A DNA stretch of 59,501 bases, taken from NCBI GenBank assembly GCA_003599145.1, contig QZIT01000005.1, positions 1 to 59,501 of the forward strand. The letters are read 5' to 3'. Both the position numbers and the translations under genes were made by a program. The first letter of the stretch is position 1. Every line of letters starts with the position of its first letter. Below are positions 7,180 through 15,840 of the stretch, piece after piece. The notes below the pieces were generated by a model, which made no database searches, was not told the origin of the DNA, and worked only from the letters and a program-made list of their open reading frames with translations. The DNA comes from Candidatus Woesearchaeota archaeon (lineage in GTDB: Archaea > Nanobdellota > Nanobdellia > Woesearchaeales > UBA9642).

Positions 7180-8271
7180 ATGAATAGATTTACCATGACT
7201 TTATTGTTCATTCTCACGTTTTTAGCCTTATGCATAGCTATACATGTTTATGTGCTATCAACGCTTGCGCATTTTTTTTCTATTACCAAAACGCCTGTTT
7301 TTTATCTTGGAGCTGCCTTTTTGGCTTTAGCGTTTGTCCTTATCAGCATTCTGGAAAGAAAATTTCACGGACATATTATGAAAATGCTCTATCTTCTTTC
7401 AGCAGTGCTTATAGGCATAGTATTCTTTTTCTTGATATTTATCGTTATACATGACATTTTGAGTTTATTTATCACCATACCACCGTATAGTGCAGGAATA
7501 GTCATCAGCGTGCTTGTAGCCCTATTAACTATTATCAGCCTTATCAATGCAAGCTCTTTCCGCGTTAAGGAAATAAAATTGCCTATGGCAGTTTCAAAAG
7601 AAACAACGATTGTGCAGCTTACAGATTTGCATTTAGGCCCAGTAAGAAATGAAGAGTATCTTTCTAAAGTCGTAAAGAAAATAAATGAGCTTAATCCTGA
7701 CATGGTTCTTATTACTGGTGATTTATGCGATGGCAACGGCAAATTCGACAAAGATACGGTTGCTCCGTTAAACCAGATAAACGCAAAAACGTTTTTTTCA
7801 ACAGGAAACCATGAAGACATTGAAGGCATTGAAAAAATGACTGCAATATTAAGCACGACAAAAGTCATCATGCTCAGAAATACTGATACTGTTTACAAAG
7901 ACATTCAGATTATCGGTGTTGATAATCCTCCTTTTGAAAAAAAATGGCTTGCAGACGCATTAAAAAAGATAAAGATGCAAAACGTTCCCAGAATTTTAAT
8001 GTACCATCCTCCTCAGGAATTTGAAATTGCAAATAGTTTGGGCATTAATCTGCAATTATCGGGACACACTCATTCTGGGCAGATATTTCCCTTTGAGCTG
8101 TTTGTACGACTTTTTTATCCAAGAGTTCACGGACTGTATCATCATAAGGGAAGCTATTTGTATGTTTCTCCAGGAACAGGAACATGGGGCCCTCCTATGA
8201 GATTAGGAACAAGAAATGAAATTACGTTGTTCAGGCTGATTCCTGATGCCGATACTTCACGTATTCAATAA
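7180..8271 (+). CDS. Membrane-anchored metallophosphoesterase (YaeI/YkuE-like)
   Basis: 363 residues. Residues 1-130 form four membrane segments. The catalytic domain follows with the five metallophosphoesterase motifs in order: QLTDLHLG, ITGDLCDG, TGNHED, MYHPP (family GHxH-preceding His block) and LSGHTHSGQ. The ending YLYVSPGTGTWGPPMRLGTRNEITLFRL is typical of YaeI/YkuE phosphoesterases, some of which hydrolyse UDP-diacylglucosamine-type lipids. The substrate here is unknown. The start is supported by a TATA element (7150-7160) about 25 bases upstream. Its last 41 bases overlap the convergent DedA gene. Confidence 0.9.
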   Translation: MNRFTMTLLFILTFLALCIAIHVYVLSTLAHFFSITKTPVFYLGAAFLALAFVLISILERKFHGHIMKMLYLLSAVLIGIVFFFLIFIVIHDILSLFITIPPYSAGIVISVLVALLTIISLINASSFRVKEIKLPMAVSKETTIVQLTDLHLGPVRNEEYLSKVVKKINELNPDMVLITGDLCDGNGKFDKDTVAPLNQINAKTFFSTGNHEDIEGIEKMTAILSTTKVIMLRNTDTVYKDIQIIGVDNPPFEKKWLADALKKIKMQNVPRILMYHPPQEFEIANSLGINLQLSGHTHSGQIFPFELFVRLFYPRVHGLYHHKGSYLYVSPGTGTWGPPMRLGTRNEITLFRLIPDADTSRIQ

Positions 8272-8872
8272 TTACGGGGATAAAAGAAACGACGATAACA
8301 AAAATAATCACCAAACTAAAATGGTTCTTCACAAACGGAATATTTCCAAAAAAATAGCCTGTAAATAAGAATAAGCCTACCCAAACAATGCCTCCTACAA
8401 TATTATACTGTATAAACTTCCCATAGGGCATTTTTCCTACTCCTGCAAAAAATGGCGCAAACGTTCTTACAATAGGAACAAATCGTGCTAAAACAATGGT
8501 TTTGTTTCCGTACTTTGCAAAAAACCTTTTTGTTTTATCGAGGTACATTTTTTTGAATATCTTCGGATATTTTTTAAACGCCTTTGCTCCAAAATAACTG
8601 CCTATCCAATAATTGACCGTATCTCCTAAAACTGCCGCAACAGATAAAAGAATAAATAAAATCCAGATATTCAGCACGTTTACCGCAGCAAGAGTTCCTG
8701 TTGCAAAAATTAAAGAATCACCGGGAAGAAAAGGGGCAATGACAAATCCTGTTTCAAGAAAAATGATGATAAATAATAAAAGATAAACTAATGTGCCAAA
8801 CTGCTGCACTATCAAAGCAAGATACTTATCCAGATGAAGAACATATTCAATGAAGAGTTTAATGATGCTCAT
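8231..8872 (-). CDS. DedA-family membrane protein
   Basis: 213 residues with about five hydrophobic segments. DedA hallmarks are visible: FLETGFVIAPFLPGDSLIFATG near residue 40, VNYWIGSYFGAKAF near residue 88, and KYGNKTIVLARFVPIVRTFAPFFAGVGKM near residues 120-150. DedA/VTT proteins are half-transporters, several of which flip lipid carriers such as undecaprenyl phosphate or phosphatidylethanolamine. The acidic residue of the FLPGDS loop and the Arg in ARFVPIVR are present, so it looks functional. Convergent overlap with the phosphoesterase gene at the 3' end. Confidence 0.92.
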   Translation of the reverse strand: MSIIKLFIEYVLHLDKYLALIVQQFGTLVYLLLFIIIFLETGFVIAPFLPGDSLIFATGTLAAVNVLNIWILFILLSVAAVLGDTVNYWIGSYFGAKAFKKYPKIFKKMYLDKTKRFFAKYGNKTIVLARFVPIVRTFAPFFAGVGKMPYGKFIQYNIVGGIVWVGLFLFTGYFFGNIPFVKNHFSLVIIFVIVVSFIPVIIEYVKYRHQESA

Positions 8873-8907
8873 GGCTTTGTTATTTTATAAGGATTTATAA
8901 AGTTTTA

Positions 8908-9618
8908 TTAAACCACAGCAAGAAAATGTTCGTATTCTGCGTTGAGCGCAGTTCTTAATGGATTTGGAATATCAAGCGAACACCCTTGTTGGTAAAGCAA
9001 CTCGCCGAATGCTTTCAAACGCGTTCTATCGTCTAAATCCGCCATAAGCAAAATATTAACTCCCAAAGTTCTTTTATCTTGTTCTAAATCAAATACTTCA
9101 TCAGTCAAATCCCATAATGCCTGTCTGTGCCTGAATCCGGAAACTAAGCCTGTTGAGGGTGTCGCCATTGCTGCAATCTCAGCGTAAATCTGCGCGTCTG
9201 CTCCTCTTGAAAGATGATAATGCAAAGCTTCGCTTTGTGTCAATTGGTCTCCTCTAGCGATTCTTTGGGCAAAATATTGCTCAAGCTGAAAGTAGCTCAT
9301 AGCAGAAGCAGTAATAAGCATCATTCGCTCTCTCATACCTATAGGAAAAAACGAAAGAGCAGACTGATAATGTTCCTCTGCAGCGTCAAGAAAATAAAGA
9401 CTTCCTGTTTCAGAAGTGCTGTCTAATAAATTTGCAGCCATTTCTGCATGGTAGCAAGCCTGCAGAAGCACATCATCGATTCCCATCGCGTTTAAAATAG
9501 CAGGATTGGTTATTTTCGCCTGTATGCCTTCAACCGTTGCCTCATCAGGAATTTGTGTTTTAATTTCAGGCAATCCCAAAGATAGATATGCTCCTTTTAA
9601 TGATGTTACTCCTACCAT
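8908..9618 (-). CDS. Helical hypothetical protein (TPR-like)
   Basis: 236 residues, predicted largely helical, with no motif I recognise. The stretch FLDAAEEHYQSALSFFP near residue 77 resembles a tetratricopeptide helix, followed by regular Ala/Leu/Tyr-spaced helices to the end. No signal peptide or membrane segment. The ATG at 9618 follows a TATA-like TTTATAAAATC on the minus strand (about 9633-9643). Codon use matches its neighbours, which supports a real gene. Confidence 0.65.
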   Translation of the reverse strand: MVGVTSLKGAYLSLGLPEIKTQIPDEATVEGIQAKITNPAILNAMGIDDVLLQACYHAEMAANLLDSTSETGSLYFLDAAEEHYQSALSFFPIGMRERMMLITASAMSYFQLEQYFAQRIARGDQLTQSEALHYHLSRGADAQIYAEIAAMATPSTGLVSGFRHRQALWDLTDEVFDLEQDKRTLGVNILLMADLDDRTRLKAFGELLYQQGCSLDIPNPLRTALNAEYEHFLAVV

Positions 9619-9705
9619 GCCGTGCAGAAGTACTGTTGATTTTATAAAACTTATGAAGCATAAACTATTTAAATCATTAATGAAAGAGCTAAAACAGGTG
9701 ATACG

Positions 9706-9855
9706 ATGATAGAATATGGAGAATTTAAAGGAAACAAATTGATCAAATTAAAAAGAAGCGAAGACGATACCTTTCCCTTCAGTTTTGGAAAATCAAAGGC
9801 AAAATTAATTGTCGAGCATTTTGATGAAATAAAGAAATTCGCTGAAGAAGATTAA
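9706..9855 (+). CDS. 49-residue hypothetical protein
   Basis: ATG at 9706 with GGTGAT eight bases upstream and a TATA element AACTATTTAAATC at 9662-9674. It encodes a charged 49-residue protein beginning MIEYGEFKGNKLIKLKRSE, with a Phe-rich middle (TFPFSFGKSKAKL) and an acidic end (KKFAEED). The first half reads like a short beta hairpin. It lies 35 bases before the putative nuclease gene and may be co-regulated with it, although that gene has its own promoter. Function unknown. Confidence 0.6.
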   Translation: MIEYGEFKGNKLIKLKRSEDDTFPFSFGKSKAKLIVEHFDEIKKFAEED

Positions 9856-9890
9856 TATATCTTTTTAAACACCAAATCATTCCCGCAGGC

Positions 9891-10967
9891 ATGGGCTGGA
9901 ATGATGGATGGACAGATAAGAAGAGAGCCATTATAGGAGATGATGCAGAGTTCTATTTAGCACAGCTCTTTAAAATGTATGTGAATCCCAACGGCTCGAG
10001 AAGGCCTGACTTGATTTCTCCTGCAAACAGCTATAAACCGAGATTTACCCTTGAAGTAAAATCAGGAAAATGCGCAAAAGGCGTCATGGTTGATTATCAA
10101 CTGCATTATGCGTTAACATCGAGGGATGATTATAATGACTTGCCTGATACTCCTCAAAGAGTTTTTGAAGGCATGGGCATTGCTGACTTTCATGCCCCAA
10201 AAGAAATCGCCTATTATCATGCTGTAGTAAGCAGGGATAAATCAGTAAAATCAGAAGATATCAAAATGCCTTTTGCAACAATGAAAATAGACTGGCAGGA
10301 TGTGTATATAGCACCTAATGAATTTGGATTCTATAGTTTTGTAAGGGCAAAAACGCAAAGAACAGGACTTTCTGCTGCATACATTATAGAGGAGCTTACC
10401 GAGCTTATGTTGAGAGATGCACGAGGAGTTTCTGTTGGACTAGAGGCAAGAAAAATGGATCCCCAGTCATGGCAAAATTTATTTGGGGAAGATATCAAGG
10501 CATTAGTAACAGGAAATTTAGATGACACCACAAAACATGGAAGAATTCGCATTGATGCGTTAAGGAGGATTTATCCTGGCGTCGATGATTTAAAGGGAAT
10601 GCAGTTGCAGGGCCCTCAAAATACGACGCTGTACATTCTTTTTGATAAAGACCATTATGCACTTTTCAATACGCAACTAAGAAAAACCATAGGCGAACGA
10701 TTGCCTTTTATGGAAGAAGTTGCGCTGGAAAGAATTATCGCACGAGAATGGCTGAGAAAAGTAAAGCCAAAAATTATTACCCGCGAAGATATGTTTGGAG
10801 GAAAACCAGAGCAAGTTGCCAAAGTCTATAAGGGCATGACCAAAGTGCAGTGGAAAACAGCACAGAGATTAGCACAATGGCGCCATGCAGACGATACCTT
10901 TGAGCCTATTCCTATGCCCTTTTCTGACAATGGTGCAAAGGGCAATCTTGATGAAGTTCCATACTGA
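9891..10967 (+). CDS. Putative PD-(D/E)XK-fold nuclease, otherwise unknown
   Basis: 358 residues, not a family I can name. The first 60 residues carry what looks like a complete PD-(D/E)XK nuclease core: helix GDDAEFYLAQLF with a Glu, then RRPDLIS with the Asp, then TLEVKSGK giving E-x-K on the next strand. The rest is basic and mixed alpha/beta, with an Arg-rich helix (HGRIRIDALRRIYPG) and REWLRKVKPKIITREDMFGGK. This core is shared by Holliday-junction resolvases, restriction enzymes and Cas4-like nucleases. It stands alone, without a methylase or helicase. TATA element CTTTTTAAAC at 9861-9870 supports the ATG at 9891. Confidence 0.6.
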   Translation: MGWNDGWTDKKRAIIGDDAEFYLAQLFKMYVNPNGSRRPDLISPANSYKPRFTLEVKSGKCAKGVMVDYQLHYALTSRDDYNDLPDTPQRVFEGMGIADFHAPKEIAYYHAVVSRDKSVKSEDIKMPFATMKIDWQDVYIAPNEFGFYSFVRAKTQRTGLSAAYIIEELTELMLRDARGVSVGLEARKMDPQSWQNLFGEDIKALVTGNLDDTTKHGRIRIDALRRIYPGVDDLKGMQLQGPQNTTLYILFDKDHYALFNTQLRKTIGERLPFMEEVALERIIAREWLRKVKPKIITREDMFGGKPEQVAKVYKGMTKVQWKTAQRLAQWRHADDTFEPIPMPFSDNGAKGNLDEVPY

Positions 10968-10971
10968 TACT

Positions 10972-11685
10972 TTATTTTTTTTCTGCAATCGTGCTCGGGC
11001 TTCTTCTCCCAATAATAGGGCCATCACGAACAGAAAATCCTGCATGTTTTAAATTATCTCTGACAAATCTCGCGCAGGAATAGGTACTGAGCTTTCCATG
11101 CTTGTTCATTTGATCAAAAATAGCTGAGAAAAATTCCTTTGTCCAGAGTTCAGGAACTTTCGCTGGAGAAAAGGGATCAAAGAAAACAGCGTCGGCATTT
11201 TCAGCAACTTTTTTTATTTCCTCTCGCGCATCTCCAAACATCATGATAAGTTTTAGTTTATTACTTCTATTATTCTTTTTGCCGTCGTTTTTTTCTTCAG
11301 CATTATTTTTTATCTTATTTTCTGTTTTATAGTCAGCAATAAAAATAGTCTCTTCATCTTCTAAAAACTTTTTAACAAATTCCTTAATAAAAAAATAACT
11401 TTTAAAATCAGGCTCTATCTCCAAGACTTTTTTCAAAATTTCTCGGTCATTTTCAAAGCAATACACCGTAACGTCGTCATCAATAATATCAAGCGCAGCA
11501 GCAGCATTATAGCCTAGACCAAAGCAAACATCAAAGATGACTGGATTTTTTATCGTGTCAACCTGTAATGCCTTCGCGTGCTTTTCAAACGCCTCCTCCC
11601 TTCCTCCTGACTTCGTGTGATAATGGTCTTGTATTTCGTTATTATAAAAGGTTACTGAACCGTCGTCGGTTATTACTTTTTCCAT
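10972..11685 (-). CDS. MnmC-like SAM-dependent methyltransferase
   Basis: 237 residues from ATG 11685, chosen because TATA element TTTATATATAG (11716-11706, minus) lies about 25 bases upstream; the open frame extends 27 codons further through that promoter. SAM-binding motif VIFDVCFGLGYNAAAALD is near residue 50. The MnmC-specific C-terminal block is VFFDPFSPAKVPELW, then LSTYSCARFVRDNLKHAGF and GRRSPSTIA. A low-complexity Lys/Asn/Glu insert sits in the middle (about 125-150). MnmC finishes the modified U34 of some tRNAs (methylation of nm5U); the archaeal relatives lack the oxidase half, as here. Divergent to pyrE with closely packed promoters. Confidence 0.82.
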   Translation of the reverse strand: MEKVITDDGSVTFYNNEIQDHYHTKSGGREEAFEKHAKALQVDTIKNPVIFDVCFGLGYNAAAALDIIDDDVTVYCFENDREILKKVLEIEPDFKSYFFIKEFVKKFLEDEETIFIADYKTENKIKNNAEEKNDGKKNNRSNKLKLIMMFGDAREEIKKVAENADAVFFDPFSPAKVPELWTKEFFSAIFDQMNKHGKLSTYSCARFVRDNLKHAGFSVRDGPIIGRRSPSTIAEKK

Positions 11686-11764
11686 GATGTGAAGAAAAGG
11701 ATGTTCTATATATAAATGTTTATGCATGCGCAAAACATATAAAGTATCTGAACATTCCGGCATC

Positions 11765-12430
11765 ATGGTTAATTTTTACGAAGAGACCGAACTAGCCAAG
11801 AAAAAATTTTTGGATGTTGCAAGGATTTCTCCTGAGAAACCAATACAGTTTGATTCAGGATACTTCATGCCCATGTACATGAATACCAGAGCGCTGATGT
11901 TTCATCATGATGATCGAACACATATTATTCATGCGTTGTATTGGCTTATGAGGCAAAACGTTGAACCAAGCATCATTGCAGGTGTGGAAACAGCAGGAAT
12001 CCCCTGGGCAGCATGGCTTGCAGAGAAAAGACAGTATCCTTTTGTATATGTAAGAAAAGAGCGAAAAACACATGGATTGGAAAGACAAATTGAAGGTGGA
12101 AATGTAAACGGTAATCGCGTTGTTGTCCTCGAAGAATTGCTTTCCACTGGACAAACAGCAATCGATGCAATAAAAACAGTAAGAAGCGAAGGAGGAGTTG
12201 TTAAGTACTGTTTATCTTTGTTTTCCTATAATTTTCCGGAAACACAGGCAGCATTTGAAGCATTAGATCCTCCATGCAAAAGCATTTCTCTTTTAACCTA
12301 TGACGAATGGATGACCATGGCTAAAGAAGCAAAGAAAATAACTCCTGCAGATGTTGAAAAATTAAACGAATGGAACGCAGACCCCTTCAACTGGGGAGAA
12401 AAGCATGGCTTTCCTCGAATACAAAGGTGA
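11765..12430 (+). CDS. pyrE: Orotate phosphoribosyltransferase
   Basis: 221 residues from ATG 11765, 25-30 bases after TATA element CATATAAAG (11736-11744); the longer open frame would start before the TATA box. It converts orotate and PRPP to OMP. The type I phosphoribosyltransferase fold is clear: IAGVETAGIPWAAWLAEK, then YVRKERKTHGLERQIEG (catalytic Lys-containing flexible loop), then the PRPP loop VVVLEELLSTGQTAIDAI. The usual E/D-D pair of the PRPP loop is E-E here, a conservative change. pyrF follows with its GGTGA ribosome site overlapping the pyrE stop, so they form an operon. Confidence 0.92.
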   Translation: MVNFYEETELAKKKFLDVARISPEKPIQFDSGYFMPMYMNTRALMFHHDDRTHIIHALYWLMRQNVEPSIIAGVETAGIPWAAWLAEKRQYPFVYVRKERKTHGLERQIEGGNVNGNRVVVLEELLSTGQTAIDAIKTVRSEGGVVKYCLSLFSYNFPETQAAFEALDPPCKSISLLTYDEWMTMAKEAKKITPADVEKLNEWNADPFNWGEKHGFPRIQR

Positions 12431-12434
12431 AAAA

Positions 12435-13328
12435 ATGACGTATCTTCAGAAATTAAGAAATAGTGCAGAACAGACAAAAAGTGTTGTATGCATGGGCTTA
12501 GATCCTGTTGTTGAGGCAATGCCTGAACGATATGCAGTAGCAGGCATCAAAGGCGTTCCTGCATACTTTCATGAGCTATTCAGAGAAATGCTTAGCCAGA
12601 AAGTTTTTCCTGCTGCCTTTAAGCCAAATGAAGGCTTTTATGTTGTTCACGATAATCCTAGAAGAGGTGAGTTTTTTGGCTCCATTACTTTAGCAACAGT
12701 TATTGGAGAAATAGAGCGATTATTTCCAGGAATTCCCATCATTCTTGACAGCAAAAGAGCAGATATTGCAAAATCATCTTTAAATTATGCAAAACACATT
12801 TTTGAAAAGTGGGATGTTGACGCAACAACCATTTCTCCTTACATGGGAAGCGATTCTGTCTTTCCTTTCACACAGTTTTGCAATTTTGAAAAAGGCGTGT
12901 ATATTTTAAACAGAACCTCAAATTCTGGTGCTGCAGATATTCAAGATGCAGCTGGCCCAGGCTCTATGCAATGTTTGTATTCTCATGTTGTTGCTCCCAA
13001 AATAGCAGAATGGGCTGCGCAAATGTCAGGAGTAGGAGCAGTAGTAGGCGCAACGTCGTTGCCTGAATTAGAAGATCTTGCAAGATTTTACGCAGAAAAA
13101 GATGTTCCTTTATTAATACCTGGCGTCGGAGGCCAGGGAGGAAAGGCTGATGAAGTTGCAAATGTACTGAGAAATTCTGGCTATGATTTAAGATTAGCAC
13201 GAATCAACAGTTCGTCTGATTTAACACATCCTTGGCATAAGCATCGACAGCCTGCTCCTGCAGATTACGCAAGAGTATGCGTTGATAACTTGCGTGAGAT
13301 GCACGAACAAATAGGATTAAAAAGATAA
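12435..13328 (+). CDS. pyrF: Orotidine 5'-phosphate decarboxylase, long (type 2) form
   Basis: 297 residues from ATG 12435, preceded by GGTGA (12426-12430), rather than the ATG at 12405. It decarboxylates OMP to UMP, the last pyrimidine step. The catalytic D-x-K-x-x-D is intact in ILDSKRADIAKSS, substrate contacts FKPNEGFY and VVGATSLPEL are present, and LIPGVGGQGGKADEV binds the phosphate. Length and the GGQGG block match the bacterial type 2 PyrF rather than the roughly 210-residue enzyme common in archaea, suggesting past transfer. It is translationally coupled to pyrE. Confidence 0.93.
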   Translation: MTYLQKLRNSAEQTKSVVCMGLDPVVEAMPERYAVAGIKGVPAYFHELFREMLSQKVFPAAFKPNEGFYVVHDNPRRGEFFGSITLATVIGEIERLFPGIPIILDSKRADIAKSSLNYAKHIFEKWDVDATTISPYMGSDSVFPFTQFCNFEKGVYILNRTSNSGAADIQDAAGPGSMQCLYSHVVAPKIAEWAAQMSGVGAVVGATSLPELEDLARFYAEKDVPLLIPGVGGQGGKADEVANVLRNSGYDLRLARINSSSDLTHPWHKHRQPAPADYARVCVDNLREMHEQIGLKR

Positions 13329-13359
13329 CATTTATAATCCTAAAAAAAGTCCTGCAACC

Positions 13360-13674
13360 ATGGCAATAGACCTTTATATTGGAAGGGAACCACAGCAGTA
13401 TCTTCTTTGGAATCCTAATATGGCGGCAATTCCTTGTAAGTCTTTCGAAGATTTAATGGTGAGAATGATGGAATATATGGGCAGACAGCCAACAGAAACT
13501 TATAAGCTTATTCCTCAAAATGCAGACTTAACAGCCAATCAACAAAAGGCATTGGATGATACTATTGCCATGCATAACGATTTAGTGACTGTTAGAGCAA
13601 CGCTTACAAGAGTAAGAATCCAAATTGCAGATGTTATAGCATCAGTAGAAACATCAGAGCAAAGATTACGCTAA
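13360..13674 (+). CDS. Hypothetical 104-residue protein
   Basis: No recognised domain. An N-terminal beta-rich part (MAIDLYIGREPQQYLLWNP) is followed by an amphipathic helix (SFEDLMVRMMEYMG) and a long C-terminal helix from about residue 58 to the end that could form a coiled coil. Its own TATA box (CATTTATAAT, 13329-13338) and a GTCCTGCA element (13349-13356) precede the ATG at 13360, so it is transcribed separately from pyrEF. Its stop abuts the convergent MFS gene. Confidence 0.65.
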   Translation: MAIDLYIGREPQQYLLWNPNMAAIPCKSFEDLMVRMMEYMGRQPTETYKLIPQNADLTANQQKALDDTIAMHNDLVTVRATLTRVRIQIADVIASVETSEQRLR

Positions 13675-15009
13675 TTATTTCTTTCTAAAGGTCATGATGC
13701 TGTACACGGCACCCCGAACTGCACGTACGGTAAATATATTTAACAGCAAGTCTTTATAGGATATGCTTTGCACTGTTCTTACTTCTTTTAGCTTAGGCAA
13801 AAAGATAAAGGAAACAGCATATCTTGCAATGAAGCTCATCAGGAATATCAACAGTATGGATGAAGCAAAAACATGGTTGTATTTTACTATCAAGCTTCCT
13901 ATGCCTGCTCCTATGAAAATTGCAATGCCGTTGAAAACGTTAAAATAAGCAACATAGGTTGCCCTTTGTTCAGTGTTGGTTGCATCAAAGATAAAATTGG
14001 CGCTAGTCAACTCAAACCCCGCCCAAGCAAAGCCTGCATAAATTTGGATAAGGATGAGATAAGTCATATTAGGAGAAAGCATCCACAGAAGAGGAACAGC
14101 AGGCATCAAAAACCCCGCCAGTGTTAACATCTTCCTTGTTCCGTATTTGTCAGAGGATTTCCCCCACCAGGGCATGAATAGGTATTTTGAAATAATAGAA
14201 ACACCGGTCACCACAGCAAAAACCAAATAGTTGAACCCTAAGTCATACAGCATATAAGCAGTAAAAAATGGCCCTGCAAGATAAACCGAGAAGTTCATCC
14301 ACGTTAAATAATAAAACAAGCTTCCAAAATTGTTTGCTTTTATATCCCGAAAAAAATTTTTTATGGAGAGGTTCAATCCATGCTCTACATCATACTCTGG
14401 CTCATACTTCTTGGTGAGGTAAATAAAAGACCCTAATCGCATAAACAGGGCAAGCCCAAAAAGAGCCGCAAACCCAATATATTGTGTTAAGGTATTTCCT
14501 GAAAACTGCTCTAAAAGATAGCCTCCTAAAAGAAACGTAATGAAAGAAACAAACCCTATAACTCTGTTTCTTTTTGAGAAATAGACTCCTCTTTCCTTTT
14601 CATCAACTAAATCTCCCATCCAACTGTGCCAGATAGGATTGATAAGCATTCCAGTAATCGTGTATAAACAGACAAATGCTATTAAGTGCCATACCTGTAA
14701 ATCCCCAAAGAAAAAAACCAAAGCAATAGGAATGTAAATCCACCCTTGAAAGAGTCCAAACATCGCAACAAATCTTTTTCTAGATTTGAACACTTTCAAC
14801 AGCTTTGTCGAATAGATATCAGCTAAAGAGCCTAATAATTGCGGTAAAGCAGTTAATAATCCTAACTGTATGGCAGTTGCCTTTAAGAACACTGCAAACG
14901 CGCTAAAAAACGATTCCCCAAAGCCAACCATTGCAGAGTAAAATGCTCCATCAACTATAGAATATTTTAGACTTCTCTTTATTTTACTCTGTTTTTCCTG
15001 CTCGTCCAT
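13675..15009 (-). CDS. Major facilitator superfamily transporter
   Basis: 444 residues with about twelve hydrophobic segments in two halves and a cytosolic N terminus rich in Lys. The MFS loop 2-3 signature appears in degenerate form (LLTALPQLLGSLADIYSTKLLKVFKSRKRF), and the symmetric loop in the second half reads PWWGKSSDKYGTRKMLTLAG. MGDLVDEKERGVYFSKRN between helices 4 and 5 is typical of MFS transporters of unknown substrate found next to metabolic genes. Substrate cannot be inferred. No close functional link to its neighbours. Confidence 0.88.
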   Translation of the reverse strand: MDEQEKQSKIKRSLKYSIVDGAFYSAMVGFGESFFSAFAVFLKATAIQLGLLTALPQLLGSLADIYSTKLLKVFKSRKRFVAMFGLFQGWIYIPIALVFFFGDLQVWHLIAFVCLYTITGMLINPIWHSWMGDLVDEKERGVYFSKRNRVIGFVSFITFLLGGYLLEQFSGNTLTQYIGFAALFGLALFMRLGSFIYLTKKYEPEYDVEHGLNLSIKNFFRDIKANNFGSLFYYLTWMNFSVYLAGPFFTAYMLYDLGFNYLVFAVVTGVSIISKYLFMPWWGKSSDKYGTRKMLTLAGFLMPAVPLLWMLSPNMTYLILIQIYAGFAWAGFELTSANFIFDATNTEQRATYVAYFNVFNGIAIFIGAGIGSLIVKYNHVFASSILLIFLMSFIARYAVSFIFLPKLKEVRTVQSISYKDLLLNIFTVRAVRGAVYSIMTFRKK

Positions 15010-15096
15010 TTTATTTTACTATATTTGTATTGTTTAAAATATACCAATATACATATTCCTATATTTAAATGTTTCTATTTTAAGAAGAAATAGATG

Positions 15097-15762
15097 TTAT
15101 GCATGGCGTATCCATTGTTTAGATACATGCAAGATAGGGCTTTTTTTATCAGTAATTCCTAAGAAACCAACAACTTGCAAAGCATCTTCTGTACTTCTAT
15201 TATAATAAACAGCATGGGGATCTCCAATGGGAGTTCCTTGAAGAGAATCACCAACAGTAAGATATATTTGCGGATGAACTCGTCTTTCATCACGGAGTGC
15301 TTTTGCATAGTCTGCATCATTCAGTCCAAGCTTCCAAAGTGGTACAATAGCATTATCCTGAATTCCTAGTTCGTCAAGGCTTGCAGCAAACATTGCAGTG
15401 TATCCCTCTGGAGTAAGAGAAAAGAAAGGAAAGCATCCTTCAGCAATAACTCCTGTTTTTGCTCTTGGAATAACTCTTTCAGGTTTTTCAGCGTGTCTAA
15501 ATTCTTCAGGAATAAGCAAGTTTTCTAATTGATAGCTTTTTGAATCTCCTGTTCCGTCTCCTTTAGCAAAAACAATAGCGTAAAGCTCACCAACTTTTGC
15601 TGTTCCATAGGTAACAGGAATAATAGTTCTCGCAGAGTTTGGTTTATCAGGTGTCAATGTTAAATCGGGAAAATCCTGAAACTTCATTCCTGTAGTAGCT
15701 TCATATGCAGAAAGAGCCTTTTCCAAAGGCATTTTCAGGGTTTTGAGATCTGGAATATCCAT
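15097..15762 (-). CDS. Hypothetical protein, 221 residues
   Basis: No family recognised. Mixed alpha/beta, soluble, no signal peptide. Notable stretches are ARTIIPVTYGTAKVGELYAIVFAKGDGTG (about 44-72) and HAVYYNRSTEDALQVVGFLGITDKK (about 183-207). A TATA-like TTTAAATAG (15792-15784, minus strand) lies about 25 bases before the ATG, so it is a leaderless single gene. Codon use resembles neighbouring genes. Confidence 0.65.
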   Translation of the reverse strand: MDIPDLKTLKMPLEKALSAYEATTGMKFQDFPDLTLTPDKPNSARTIIPVTYGTAKVGELYAIVFAKGDGTGDSKSYQLENLLIPEEFRHAEKPERVIPRAKTGVIAEGCFPFFSLTPEGYTAMFAASLDELGIQDNAIVPLWKLGLNDADYAKALRDERRVHPQIYLTVGDSLQGTPIGDPHAVYYNRSTEDALQVVGFLGITDKKSPILHVSKQWIRHA

Positions 15763-15840
15763 AGAGTATACGCAATAGCTTAACTATTTAAATGTTTCCA
15801 TTTTATAGTCTTTTAAAAGTAGTAACAAAAAGAGAAAAAA

